A DNA stretch of 64,000 bases from a bacterium (GCA_021800275.1 JAJYZB010000005.1:103874-167873), one strand, 5' to 3'. Positions 55,144-63,910 are shown, counted from the stretch's first letter. Numbers and translations are program-made. The notes: generated by a model from the sequence alone, not told the origin.

Positions 55144-55161
55144 CAGGTTTGCGCAAACCTG
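55144..55161. repeat. Perfect 18-base palindrome
   Basis: CAGGTTTGCGCAAACCTG is its own complement. It lies about 40 bases upstream of the -35 box of the next gene, where it could be a regulator binding site. No loop separates the arms, so a DNA-level operator is more likely than an RNA hairpin. Confidence 0.6.
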
Positions 55162-55199
55162 GATTAGTGGGGGACCCACAAAGATTTAACAATTTTTTA

Positions 55200-55228
55200 T
55201 TGACATTCATTTAAGGGTGGATTATAAT
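55200..55228 (+). promoter_or_regulatory. Consensus sigma70 promoter
   Basis: TTGACA (55200-55205), 17 bases, then TATAAT (55223-55228): an exact consensus match in both boxes and spacing. The start codon of the next gene follows the -10 box by seven bases, so transcription should start at or one base before the A of ATG. Confidence 0.85.
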
Positions 55229-55235
55229 AGTAGAG

Positions 55236-56303
55236 ATGGATGCAATTCATGAAATAAAGACAGTTTTTCGTAAAGATTTCGAGAGAAATGGGTCTGAAAA
55301 AACCGATCCTGATCTTTCTCTTGATCAGTATCTTAAACAAGATCCCGCTTATCAAAATATTTCGAAAGAAGAAATTGCAAAAGATTTAGGTTTTTTTACA
55401 CAGGTTGAGAGACGTCTCGGCTTTCCATACCACCCTTACAAGCCTGCTGAAAACGGCTCTTCAAGAAAAGCGATCTCTGATCAAGAGGCGTATCAGAGAC
55501 TGCTGCAGGGGAAACCGATTGAATTAGTGCCCATGCGAACTGTGAGCATTAATTTTTCTGCAGGGGAGCTGCAGTCCGTGGCTTCTTTAGTGAATCCGAT
55601 TTCTGCTGTTGCTAATGCTGCTGCAGCTGCATCCAGCGCTAATTTTGGAGTTCAAACTCTTTCTCGAGAAGTGAATAATGGGAAGCCTATCTTTATTCCT
55701 AATGCTTCTTATTTAAAACTGCTGTATCAGCTGCACACCCAGGATTTCCCTAAAGAAACTGGTGGTGAAGTGGCAAAAGCCGCTCAGAGCCTTTCTTATT
55801 TTACAGCAAAAGCAAAAATGACGAATCATCCCTGGAGTTTTTATTCGCCGGATAAGAAAACATGGCCCACTATAAAGGCTGTAATTAAGGATTTTGGGAA
55901 AGGCGGAGTAAAAGCTGGTATTGCTGGCGCTGCTGCAGGGGCTTTGATTGGTGGTCCTATTGGAGCTCTCCTCGGAATTCATCTTGCCAGCTTTTTCGTT
56001 GCTGCACTGTACGGGGGAGCAGCTGGATTTGCAGGCGGGGGCGCTTACGGAGCTGCTCAGCCTGTAAAAACGAAAAATGGGGAAGAATATGATGAATTAA
56101 CAGCTCTTGATCTCTTGTTGAGAAAACAGCCGGTCAACTTTCAGCAGCAGGGGCTCCATACGTTCAATCTTCCGTTTTTTGGAAATTTTGGGTGGAAAAC
56201 AAATTATGGGGTTCCCAGCACAATTAAAAACACAGATGAGTTAGCTGACTTTTCAAAAATGGAGAGCGCAGCGACCCCTGATTCATTAAAAAATAAGATT
56301 TGA
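55236..56303 (+). CDS. Glycine-zipper protein of unknown function
   Basis: 355 residues. A polar helical N-terminus (to about 110) is followed by Ala-rich segments (ISAVANAAAAASSA) and a glycine-zipper stretch near 225-275 (GIAGAAAGALIGGPIGALLG, then GGAAGFAGGGAYGAA). Such zippers insert in or span membranes and are found in toxins, lipoproteins and channel-forming proteins. The C-terminus is polar and ends without a recognised motif. There is no signal peptide. ATG 55236 follows the consensus promoter directly, so translation is probably leaderless; no Shine-Dalgarno exists. Confidence 0.7.
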   Translation: MDAIHEIKTVFRKDFERNGSEKTDPDLSLDQYLKQDPAYQNISKEEIAKDLGFFTQVERRLGFPYHPYKPAENGSSRKAISDQEAYQRLLQGKPIELVPMRTVSINFSAGELQSVASLVNPISAVANAAAAASSANFGVQTLSREVNNGKPIFIPNASYLKLLYQLHTQDFPKETGGEVAKAAQSLSYFTAKAKMTNHPWSFYSPDKKTWPTIKAVIKDFGKGGVKAGIAGAAAGALIGGPIGALLGIHLASFFVAALYGGAAGFAGGGAYGAAQPVKTKNGEEYDELTALDLLLRKQPVNFQQQGLHTFNLPFFGNFGWKTNYGVPSTIKNTDELADFSKMESAATPDSLKNKI

Positions 56304-56316
56304 AAGGGACAACTTT

Positions 56317-57033
56317 TTAATGGGGAGCGGGTTTTAAACTATATCCTTCAAATTCCTCAATTTTAATCTGGTCAGAGGGGACTGCAAGGGACTGCAGAAC
56401 CTCTCTCATTCCTGAGACCATGGCTGGGGGTCCGACCACATAATAAACAGCGGATGTTAGGTCACCTAAATGTTTTTTTATCATGTCTCCATTAAGATGT
56501 CCATCAACAGTTGTCATAATAGGAATAAAGGTAAATTTTTTAATTTGGTTTTTTAATAGGTGAAATTCCTCCAGAAATGCAGCATCTTCGGGTTTCCGAT
56601 TAGAATAAAAAAGAAAAAATGAATAAGGAAGTTTTTCCTCAAGATTTTGAACCAGCATACTTCTGAAAGGTGTAATTCCGATCCCACCTGCCAGGAAAAC
56701 AGCAGGTTTAGCTGTTTCTTGATGGAGGAGAAAATCTCCATAAGGTCCTCTGATTTCAACCTTGGAGTTTAGAGGGAGAGATTTCAGAACTCGCTTAAAT
56801 GCAGTGTCTCGCAGTCGGCTTGCAGTAAGAATGTTTTTTTCGTAAGGGGCGCTGGCAATAGTGAAAATCCGTGTGTTTCCTTGTTCATCTGTTTCAGGAG
56901 GGTTAAGTAGAGTCAGGCGCAGGGTTTGTCCTGATTTATAGTGGAACCCTTCAGGTTTTTCGAAATAAAAGCCGAAAGTTTCGCGCGCTAATTCTCTTTT
57001 ATCAATGAGTTTTACCTGGTAAGTGGCAGCCAT
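56317..57033 (-). CDS. FAD/NAD(P)H-binding oxidoreductase (ferredoxin reductase-like)
   Basis: 238 residues. The FAD domain carries the RIFTIASAP motif (in place of RxYS), the NAD(P)-domain has VFLAGGIGITPFRSML and YYVVGPPAMV, and the C-terminal EEFEGY closes the fold. It resembles the reductase part of ferredoxin-NADP+ reductase-like proteins, passing electrons between NAD(P)H and a small acceptor that is not identified here. ATG has AAAGGAG upstream. A DUF488 gene lies 10 bases before it, so they share an operon. Confidence 0.85.
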   Translation of the reverse strand: MAATYQVKLIDKRELARETFGFYFEKPEGFHYKSGQTLRLTLLNPPETDEQGNTRIFTIASAPYEKNILTASRLRDTAFKRVLKSLPLNSKVEIRGPYGDFLLHQETAKPAVFLAGGIGITPFRSMLVQNLEEKLPYSFFLFYSNRKPEDAAFLEEFHLLKNQIKKFTFIPIMTTVDGHLNGDMIKKHLGDLTSAVYYVVGPPAMVSGMREVLQSLAVPSDQIKIEEFEGYSLKPAPH

Positions 57034-57043
57034 GCAATCTCCT

Positions 57044-57394
57044 TTATTTCAGTTTATCCATATATTCTTTTAAAACCACAGCATTGTTGTGTTCTTCATC
57101 TTTAGCCCCATAAACCAGGGTTACCGTTTTGTGTTTTTGGAGGGCTTCTACAATTATCTGCACTTCCTTTTTCATGCTTTTCAGTTCTTCAAGGTATTTT
57201 TTCTTAAATTCATTCCATTTTTCAGGATCATGAGAAAACCATTTTCGCAGCTCATCACTAGGAGCGATCTCTTTTATCCATAAATCAAACTGTGCCTCTT
57301 CTTTTTTAATTCCTCTTGGCCACAGTCTGTCAATGAAAACTCTGTATCCATCAGAGAGAGATTTTTTTTCGTAAACCCGCTTGATGTTAATCAT
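57044..57394 (-). CDS. DUF488-family protein
   Basis: 116 residues with the DUF488 hallmarks: GYRVFIDRLWPRGIKKE, then LWIKEIAPSDELRKWFSHDPEKWNEF and VTLVYGAKDEEHNNA at the end. The family is widespread, small and of unproven function. It is the first gene of a two-gene leftward unit with the oxidoreductase. Confidence 0.9.
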   Translation of the reverse strand: MINIKRVYEKKSLSDGYRVFIDRLWPRGIKKEEAQFDLWIKEIAPSDELRKWFSHDPEKWNEFKKKYLEELKSMKKEVQIIVEALQKHKTVTLVYGAKDEEHNNAVVLKEYMDKLK

Positions 57395-57589
57395 GTTAAT
57401 TTTTGAATTTTATCACCAAGATTTTGTAGGTGTTTTTTCATGCTTATTTCAAGGTGATTTTCGAGTTTGCTGCGGAAAAAACCTTTAATATATTAGCTGG
57501 AGTGTTGAAGTCTTGCAGAAATGCTGTTTAGGTTTGGTCATGAACATCAAAGCTGGGTCTAATGGAGAGATCCATTTCTCAAATCTGCT

Positions 57590-58492
57590 TCATTTTAAAT
57601 GTGTAGGGCGGATTTTTTCGATTACTTGTTTTATAAAATCAATTCCAACTTTTAGATCAGGCTTCCCACATCTGGGACACCATGGACCTCCAGCAGGCAC
57701 ATTCAGCCAGTATCCATTCACATCACTTTTAACGGCTTTAAAATCTTGATACAGCATTTCAGCAGTCACTTTCTGCCCATTGGGATTTGTGCTCAATCCT
57801 GCTAACACAATCAGATTCTGATTTGATTGACGCGCCTGCTGCGACGCTCTCTCAACAAAAGAGCGATACAATTCAGGATCCATTTCGCTTCCCTGAGCTT
57901 GAATTTCATACAGATCTGCATAAGAACCGACTTTTTTCGGGATTTTAAGATTGAGAAAAGCAGAGTATCTAGATAAATGAAACCTTCGAATCTTCCGCAG
58001 CTCCGAATTCACCAGATCCACTGCAGGAGCTGCAGCTAATTTTAATCCAAACTGGTGAGCCAGCATAACTGCTTTTTTAACATATATGGAAGGATTTAAT
58101 TTTTCTTTTTTCGGCGTAAATCGCCATGACTCCTGATCCAGTAGAATAAACTTCACCCTGGGTGAGATCCCCTCTTCTCTCATTCGACTGCTGAAGGAGT
58201 GGTAACTGGGAAAACTGAGCGCCCACTGGCATTTCCATCGTTTTAAAAAAAGAGGAGAGTGTTTCCCAATAATGACAATGGTATGAGAATGATCAAAAGC
58301 AAGCTTTACTAAGGAAGAAGCTCCTGGAACTTTTTTTAAACGAAGTAAAGCAGATGCATTGATTAGCCAAATGACAGGCTTTAGCCCAGCAGCAGGTGAA
58401 ACCGCAAAGCTTTCCGTAGAAAAGAAAAGAGTCCAGAGGAATAGAAGGATCAAGGCAAAAGAAAAAAATCGCACAATCAAATTTTTTAACAT
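57590..58492 (-). CDS. Secreted protein with TIM-barrel-like pattern, unknown function
   Basis: 300 residues with a signal peptide (to about residue 30, cleavage after SFA). Strands and helices alternate (TIVIIG, VKFILLDQESWRFTP, KLAAAPAVDL, NLIVLAGLSTNPNG, GYWLNVP) in the way of a TIM barrel of the glycoside-hydrolase kind, but no catalytic pair can be assigned. A CPRC pair near residue 270 may bind metal or form a disulfide. The 195 bases upstream of the DUF488 gene (57395-57589) hold nothing I can identify. Confidence 0.6.
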   Translation of the reverse strand: MLKNLIVRFFSFALILLFLWTLFFSTESFAVSPAAGLKPVIWLINASALLRLKKVPGASSLVKLAFDHSHTIVIIGKHSPLFLKRWKCQWALSFPSYHSFSSRMREEGISPRVKFILLDQESWRFTPKKEKLNPSIYVKKAVMLAHQFGLKLAAAPAVDLVNSELRKIRRFHLSRYSAFLNLKIPKKVGSYADLYEIQAQGSEMDPELYRSFVERASQQARQSNQNLIVLAGLSTNPNGQKVTAEMLYQDFKAVKSDVNGYWLNVPAGGPWCPRCGKPDLKVGIDFIKQVIEKIRPTHLK

Positions 58493-58802
58493 TGACGGCT
58501 TAGTACCTTCTAAACTTTTCTCTTAAACCTCGCTGCCATAGATAGGGCTGTCTGCAGAGGTAGTCATACCGTCCAGAATCAGAAAGCTGTATAAAATAAA
58601 AAAGGGAACTCCTGTTTGTTTTTTTGAAGAGGAAGAAGGGATTTTATAGAAACTTTTAACTGATGATCCTCTAACTCCAATGGATGGGAAAAAGGTTGTA
58701 TGTCCAAGTTTCCTCACAGTAAAGAACTGGCTACTGCTTTCTGGCAGCACAGCCTGCTGAAAAGGGAGGTTATATTGAGTAAATCTGTTCATTAGTTCTT
58801 AT
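58493..58802. other. Stretch without a supported gene
   Basis: A reading frame of 89 codons runs leftward (58792 to 58523) but its translation is Ser/Phe-rich, lacks a ribosome site and matches nothing recognised. I regard it as doubtful. The region lies between a secreted-protein gene and a broken nucleotidyltransferase gene. Confidence 0.3.
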
Positions 58803-59030
58803 TTGTATGGATCTTATTCCAAAGGGGTTCCTGACAAATGGAGCGACATTGATTTGGCGCTTATAACAGATAAATTTATTGGTGACAGTTTTGATTTTAC
58901 TTTTTTATTGATGAAAATAGCTAGAAAAATAGACTTTAAGATTGAACCACATCCTTACACTATCCATGAATTTAACAAGAGCAATCCTTCTATCTCAGAA
59001 ATTATAAAAACAGGGGTTCGAATCTTATAA
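58779..59030 (+). pseudogene. Truncated MNT-type nucleotidyltransferase
   Basis: The frame reads LYGSYSKGVPDKWSDIDLALITD: this is the minimal nucleotidyltransferase motif (GSxxxG, then SDIDLAL). The C-terminus EIIKTGVRIL also fits the family. The normal 25-30 residues before the motif are missing: a stop (TGA at 58776) interrupts the frame, and an AAGGGAGGT site with TTG 58775 lies in another frame, suggesting a one-base frameshift. Such proteins usually pair with a HEPN-domain partner, absent here. It is probably a remnant of a toxin-antitoxin module. Confidence 0.6.
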
Positions 59031-59102
59031 AGTTTTTGTCTGAGGCATAAGCGACACTTGCATTTTTTCAGTTCGGGTTAATGGGCTTTAGGATACTGAG
59101 TT

Positions 59103-60287
59103 TCAGCTTCTTTCTAAAAGCAGTGAAACTCCTAAGCCTCCACTGACACATAAAGTGGCTAGCCCTTTTTCCATTTTCTGCTTCTGCATTTCATGAATTA
59201 AAGTGGTCACAATTCTAGTCCCTGTGCAGCCAATAGGATGTCCTAAAGCAATCGCCCCTCCATTCACATTGACTCGAGTTAAATCTAACTCAAGTTCTTT
59301 CTGGCAGGCTAATACTTGAGCGGCAAATGCTTCATTCAGTTCAATCAAAGAAATGTTTTCCAGTTTGATTCCTGTTTTTGCTAGAAGTTTTTTTACAGAT
59401 GGGACTGGTCCAATTCCCATATAAGCAGGATCTACGCCGCAGGATGAGGCGCCTATGATTTTAACTAAAGGAGTTAACCCCAGACTTTTTATTTTTTTTT
59501 CTGAAGCCAGGAGAAGGGCGCTGGCTCCATCTGTTACCCCTGAGGAGTTTCCTGCATGAACAGTTCCATTTTTCTTGAATATAGGAGGAAGTTTGGATAA
59601 AGATTCAAGGGTGGTTCCAGGTCTTGGATGTTCATCCTGCAGGATGACTTCTTCTCCTAATTTAGTTTGAATTTTAAGAGGGAGAATTTCATCTTTAAAC
59701 CTTCCAACTTTTTGAGCTTTTTCACAACGAGTTTGGGATTCTAAAGCATAAGCATCCTGTTCTTCTCGTGTAATACGATATTTCTCAGCCAGATTTTCTG
59801 CTGTTTTCCCCATCAATTCTCCACAAAGAGGGCACATAAATCCATCCTGGAAATTTGCATCCAGGATCTCTTGATGACCTGAACGGTATCCCTGTCTCAT
59901 TTTAGGAAGAAGATAAGGGACATGGGTCATGCTCTCGGCTCCTCCTGCTAAAACGATTTCAGCATTTCCAAGAAGAATTTCTTGATAAGCGCTGATCACA
60001 GCCTGCAGTCCTGAAGCACAAGCCATATTGACGGTATAAGCTGGTTTTTCGACAGGGACCCCTGCTCCTACAGAGATTTGTCTAGCCACGTTGGGTCCAT
60101 TTCCTGCCTGTCTAGCATTTCCGAAAATAGAAAGATCGATTTCAGCAGCAGGAATTCTGCTTTTTGCAATCGCTTCTTTTGCCGCAAGAACTCCGAGCTG
60201 CACCGCAGAGAAAGGGGAAAGAACCCCATTTAATTTTCCAATTGGGGTTCTAACTGCAGAAATGATAAAAACCTCTGAAAGACTCAC
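59103..60287 (-). CDS. Acetyl-CoA acetyltransferase (thiolase)
   Basis: 394 residues with the three catalytic features of thiolases: nucleophilic Cys in NMACASGLQAV (about residue 90), His in GGAIALGHPIGCTGTRI (about 350), and the second Cys in LCVSGGLGV (about 380). It condenses or cleaves acetyl-CoA units in fatty acid or ketone-body-type metabolism. It is the last gene in a leftward trio; the GTG start overlaps the CLC stop by four bases. Confidence 0.95.
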   Translation of the reverse strand: MSLSEVFIISAVRTPIGKLNGVLSPFSAVQLGVLAAKEAIAKSRIPAAEIDLSIFGNARQAGNGPNVARQISVGAGVPVEKPAYTVNMACASGLQAVISAYQEILLGNAEIVLAGGAESMTHVPYLLPKMRQGYRSGHQEILDANFQDGFMCPLCGELMGKTAENLAEKYRITREEQDAYALESQTRCEKAQKVGRFKDEILPLKIQTKLGEEVILQDEHPRPGTTLESLSKLPPIFKKNGTVHAGNSSGVTDGASALLLASEKKIKSLGLTPLVKIIGASSCGVDPAYMGIGPVPSVKKLLAKTGIKLENISLIELNEAFAAQVLACQKELELDLTRVNVNGGAIALGHPIGCTGTRIVTTLIHEMQKQKMEKGLATLCVSGGLGVSLLLERS

Positions 60288-62131
60288 AATTTGCGAAGAT
60301 CCATTTTTTTTATTTTTGACTGCAGACGTTTTCGAATTTTATCAGTCAATTGAGAAAATTCTCCGGGTTCATGATTAAGTTCTCCCAGCAATTTTTTGTT
60401 AATCGCTGCCAAAATTTCATTTCTCCCAAGATACCCTATTAAAACATCAGGATTTTCTTTTTTAATGACTGGGACTCTGCCTACTTTTTTTTCGATCATT
60501 CGAGAAAGAACTTCTCCAACATATTCATCTGGATAAGCGGTGATCAAGTTTCTGCTGGCAGCATCTTGAACTTTCTTTTTCCCTTCTCTATCTTCTTTTA
60601 AAGCTTTTATAAGATCCCATCGAGTGATAATCCCAACCAATTTTTTTTCAGAATTTAAAACTGGAAACGCTTGATGCTTAGAGAGTCCGAGTTCACCGCT
60701 GCTCAATTGTTCTGCCATTTCAGAAAGGGTTATCTCAGAAGCAACAGTTGAAGGATTGGGATCCATAACATCTGATACTTTTGTATATTCCAGAGGATTG
60801 ATGTCATATTCTTGTGGAACTTTTAATCCTCTTCTGGCGATTTTTTCTGTCATGATGGAGTCTTTCATAAAGCAGATAGAAGTGAGATAACTCATAATGC
60901 AGACTATCATAAGGGGAAGAATCGTATGAAAATCACCGGTCACTTCCATAGGAAAAACAATAAAAGCAAAAGGACATCTGGCTGCCGATCCAAAAACTGC
61001 TCCCATTGCTGTTAAAGCGAAGATTCCTGGCTCCAGGTGAAGGGTAGGGAAGAAGTGGTTCAGGATTAAGGCAAAAGCTCCTCCCATGGCAGCACTGCTC
61101 ATAAACATAGGGGCTAACAGTCCTCCTGATGTGCCTGATCCTAAAGAGATCAGCATTGCCAGGGCTTTCATTAAAAAAATAATGAGGAGGATGCTGAGAA
61201 CAAAATGACTGTTTAAAATATCGACAATCGTGTTGTATCCAACCCCTAATACACGAGGAACAAAATAAGCGATAATTCCTAATCCTAAAGCCCCAACAGC
61301 AGGAGATAAAATAAATCCTAATTTAAATTTATCAAATAAATCTTCAAACCAGTAAAGAGAACGGGTGAATCCAAGAGCAGCGGTTCCACATAAAATCCCT
61401 AACAGAAGATAAAAGGGCCATTCTTTAAAAAGATGAAATTGAAAAGGAGGAGTGTGGAATAAAGGGGTGGTTCCGATCAGTTTAAACCTCACCAGAGTGG
61501 CTGCTGCACAGGAGATGACAAGAGGGATAAAAGATCGGGGTTTAAATTCAAATAAAAGAAGTTCAATCGCTAAAATGACTCCAGCAATTGGAGTATTGAA
61601 CGTGGCTGCCATTCCTGCCCCTGCCCCACAAGCTAAAAGCACTTTTCTCTCTGGCGGAGTTGTGGTTAAGAGCTGTCCTACTAAAGAACCTACAGCTCCA
61701 CCAGTTTGAATGATCGGACCTTCTGCTCCAAAAGGGCCTCCTGTTCCAATGGCAAGAGCAGCAGAAATCGGCTTTAAAACAGCAACCCTTGGTTCAATTC
61801 GACTTTTTGCGTAAAGGACTGCTTCCATGGCTTCAGGAATTCCATGTCCAATAATTTTTTTGGAGCCGTACTGAATCATGAGTCCAATGATTAAAGCTCC
61901 AACTACAGGGATTACAATCACCCACAGTCCTAGATGATTTTGCGCTGGATTAGACAGAGCAAAGCTCAACCTTCCAAAGAAGAAAAGATTGGTGAAAAAA
62001 TAAATTAAATGGTAAAAGGAGAAAGCCACTACTCCTGCTGCTAGTCCTAGAAGAACAGCCAGAATGCTTAAGAAAAAAATTCTGGTCAGACCTGAATTTT
62101 CGCGCTTTTTTACTTGTTCAGTAGCAGACAT
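60284..62131 (-). CDS. CLC-family chloride channel/antiporter with CBS domains
   Basis: 615 residues. Membrane part (about 20-430): the selectivity motifs GHGIPEA, GGPFGAEGPII with the gating Glu, and GSGTSGGLLAP are present. The C-terminal 150 residues form a CBS pair (DVMDPNPSTV, then VGIITRWDLIKAL; RNLITAYPDEYVGEVL), which commonly binds adenine nucleotides and regulates transport. It conducts or exchanges chloride and protons. It lies two bases after an FAH-family gene and overlaps the thiolase start, so all three are coupled. Confidence 0.93.
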   Translation of the reverse strand: MSATEQVKKRENSGLTRIFFLSILAVLLGLAAGVVAFSFYHLIYFFTNLFFFGRLSFALSNPAQNHLGLWVIVIPVVGALIIGLMIQYGSKKIIGHGIPEAMEAVLYAKSRIEPRVAVLKPISAALAIGTGGPFGAEGPIIQTGGAVGSLVGQLLTTTPPERKVLLACGAGAGMAATFNTPIAGVILAIELLLFEFKPRSFIPLVISCAAATLVRFKLIGTTPLFHTPPFQFHLFKEWPFYLLLGILCGTAALGFTRSLYWFEDLFDKFKLGFILSPAVGALGLGIIAYFVPRVLGVGYNTIVDILNSHFVLSILLIIFLMKALAMLISLGSGTSGGLLAPMFMSSAAMGGAFALILNHFFPTLHLEPGIFALTAMGAVFGSAARCPFAFIVFPMEVTGDFHTILPLMIVCIMSYLTSICFMKDSIMTEKIARRGLKVPQEYDINPLEYTKVSDVMDPNPSTVASEITLSEMAEQLSSGELGLSKHQAFPVLNSEKKLVGIITRWDLIKALKEDREGKKKVQDAASRNLITAYPDEYVGEVLSRMIEKKVGRVPVIKKENPDVLIGYLGRNEILAAINKKLLGELNHEPGEFSQLTDKIRKRLQSKIKKMDLRKL

Positions 62132-62133
62132 AA

Positions 62134-62874
62134 TCAGGGATCAGGTCTTAGAATTGTATTTCTTAAAATTCCGATCCCATCTGCTTCCATTTCAATGAGG
62201 TCTTCGTTTTTAAGCCAAGGGTATTTTCCTCCGTGTTCTGCAATTGATCCTCCTCCAATAGTCCCTGATCCTAAAAGGGTTCCCGCCTCTAGAAGAATAT
62301 TTTGATGGGACAAGGAGTGAATGATTTTAGGGAACGTCCAAAAACAGGTGCTGTAAGTTGTTTGGGATCGAATCTCATGATTGATTTTTAAAGTTAATTT
62401 TAGGTTGTAGATATCCATATTTTTGGCTGGCAAAAATACAGGTCCAATCGCTTTTCCTAAAATTCCTTTGCTCCTGGAAACACTCATTCCCAAAATTCGG
62501 TCTTTTTCCTGAAAATCTCTTGCTGAAAGATCATTTAAAATGGTTAAGTCACAGCATTCTTTAAAGAATTTTTCAGCTTCTTGTTCACTCATATTGAGGA
62601 CTGCATTCTTGTTGAGTAAACATCCGATTTCAAATTCATAGTCAGGTTTCTCAACAAAAGAAGGAATTGAAACAGGTTGATCCTGCACATAGATTTGCCT
62701 TTTTGAAAGAGCTAGTTCGAAATAAGCAGGCTCTTTTCTCCAGAGAGCTAAGAATGTTTCTGTTTCTGCTGCAGGGAGATTTCGCGCTTTTCTCATGTTT
62801 CGAATATGTGCTTCAAAACCGAGAAAATCTAAAAATCGAAGAGGGAATGTTAAGGAAGGAATGACTGTGATCAT
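62134..62874 (-). CDS. Fumarylacetoacetate hydrolase-family protein
   Basis: 246 residues. The metal-binding region shows KPDYEFEIGCLL with two Glu residues, then NDLSARDFQ with the Asp, and a catalytic-loop part STCFWTFPKIIHSL and GSGTIGGGS. The family cleaves carbon-carbon bonds in 2-oxo acids, for example acylpyruvates. The exact substrate is unknown. It is the first gene of the unit FAH, CLC channel, thiolase; a metabolic link to the thiolase is reasonable but not shown. Confidence 0.88.
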   Translation of the reverse strand: MITVIPSLTFPLRFLDFLGFEAHIRNMRKARNLPAAETETFLALWRKEPAYFELALSKRQIYVQDQPVSIPSFVEKPDYEFEIGCLLNKNAVLNMSEQEAEKFFKECCDLTILNDLSARDFQEKDRILGMSVSRSKGILGKAIGPVFLPAKNMDIYNLKLTLKINHEIRSQTTYSTCFWTFPKIIHSLSHQNILLEAGTLLGSGTIGGGSIAEHGGKYPWLKNEDLIEMEADGIGILRNTILRPDP

Positions 62875-62970
62875 ATATCTTTATCTTTTAGAACTGAATG
62901 CTGAATCCTCCATCGGAGATGTGCTTTCATTCGGCTTGCAGTGAAGTCCGTGCTGAAAGACAAGTTGGGT

Positions 62971-63300
62971 CTATTTCCCATAGGCTCGTTCAACTTTGGA
63001 AACTCTAACTATATAGTTCTGATACCAGATACGCTTGCCTGATTCTTGCGCGACTTTGTGTTCAACGTTCTCTCTCCAGTGGCGGATGGATTCCTCATCT
63101 TTCCAGTAGGAAACCGTGATTCCCACTCCATCAGCCCCCCGAACGCTTTCAGCCCCTAGATAGCCAGGTTGTTGTGAAGCCAAGGCTGCCATTCTGTCGG
63201 CCATTTTTGAATAACCATTGTCCATGTCTGTATGACGCGATGTAAAAATAACGGCGTAATAGGGGGGGGCTGGAGTTTCAGCAAAGCTAGACGAAGACAT
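62971..63300 (-). CDS. Antibiotic biosynthesis monooxygenase (ABM)-domain protein
   Basis: 109 residues. A typical single ABM dimeric alpha-beta barrel: YYAVIFTSR, then ADRMAALASQQPGYLGAESVRG, VGITVSYWKDEESIRHWREN and KVAQE at the end. Such proteins act on quinone-like or heme-like small molecules, or are of unknown role. ATG has AAAGGAG upstream. The control region holds a palindrome (63327-63336). Confidence 0.85.
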   Translation of the reverse strand: MSSSSFAETPAPPYYAVIFTSRHTDMDNGYSKMADRMAALASQQPGYLGAESVRGADGVGITVSYWKDEESIRHWRENVEHKVAQESGKRIWYQNYIVRVSKVERAYGK

Positions 63301-63326
63301 AAAAAACTCCTTTGGTAATTTATAGA

Positions 63327-63336
63327 CCCAACGTTG
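63327..63336. promoter_or_regulatory. Palindrome in the ABM-gene control region
   Basis: CCAACGTTGG is a perfect 10-base palindrome, extended by GAC on one side and TC on the other. It lies about 27 bases before the ATG and just upstream of a TATAAA sequence, a place where a TetR- or MarR-like repressor could act. No such regulator is recognised nearby. Confidence 0.4.
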
Positions 63337-63382
63337 GTCGTCTTACCACGGCACACCTGCAAATGTGACCTGGAACAAAGTG

Positions 63383-63631
63383 TTAGACCTTTTTGATAAG
63401 CCGTACATATACTGAGTGAACGACCTTTGCTCTGGACGATTTCTGTTCGGTCTTCGTCTCAAAAAGCTTTGTTAAGTCGATAAATTTGTTTAGCTTGTCG
63501 AACCCGAGAGCATGGTAGCCTTTCTTCATAATATTCGTTTCAATATCTCCCACAATTTTTTTTATGGAAAAAGGAGACTTAACTCGCAAAGTCTCTGGAA
63601 CATAAGCTAGTGTTCGCAGGGCAGCAACCAT
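63383..63631 (-). CDS. Small hypothetical protein
   Basis: 82 residues with GAAGGGAA before the ATG. It is basic, with FSIKKIVGDIETNIMKKGYHALGFDKLNKFIDL in the middle in a helical pattern and a closing strand HSVYVRLIKK. No family is recognised. It could encode a small regulator of the ABM gene downstream, which it precedes by about 80 bases, or be the tail of a broken gene. Confidence 0.4.
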   Translation of the reverse strand: MVAALRTLAYVPETLRVKSPFSIKKIVGDIETNIMKKGYHALGFDKLNKFIDLTKLFETKTEQKSSRAKVVHSVYVRLIKKV

Positions 63632-63668
63632 TTCCCTTCAAACATTGGGAGAAACATGCTAGATAACT

Positions 63669-63803
63669 GCTGCTGATATTCCCCGAGGGCTGTTGACAGA
63701 AGATCCATTAGAAAAGCAAATCATTGACCATCCTCTATTTCAGCGTTTAAGGCATGTTCAACAGAATGATGTCGGATCTGCTGATTCAGTTTTTTGTGAA
63801 TGA
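63669..63803 (+). pseudogene. Remnant of an HD-domain phosphohydrolase
   Basis: One frame encodes DIPRGLLTEDPLEKQIID followed by HPLFQRLRHVQQND and a stop at 63801. This matches the N-terminus of dGTPase-like HD-domain phosphohydrolases, where a DP-xE-xxI-xDxPxFQRLRxxxQ pattern precedes the first metal-binding His. The frame is closed upstream by TAG and ends after about 45 codons, so only a fragment survives. The rest of 63632-63945 holds no intact gene. Confidence 0.55.
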
Positions 63804-63910
63804 ACTGCAGGGACAGTTCTAATGCTGTCTTTGAAAGAAAACTTTCATTTCCACTTCTCATGCGGGTTCCATCCCCTTCATTCTTCACCGCTGTGATTTG
63901 ATTAATAATG

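Noticed and set aside
58523..58792. Leftward gene of 89 codons
   Set aside because: Composition, lack of ribosome site and lack of any recognised pattern make it doubtful; it is mentioned as an unsupported stretch only.
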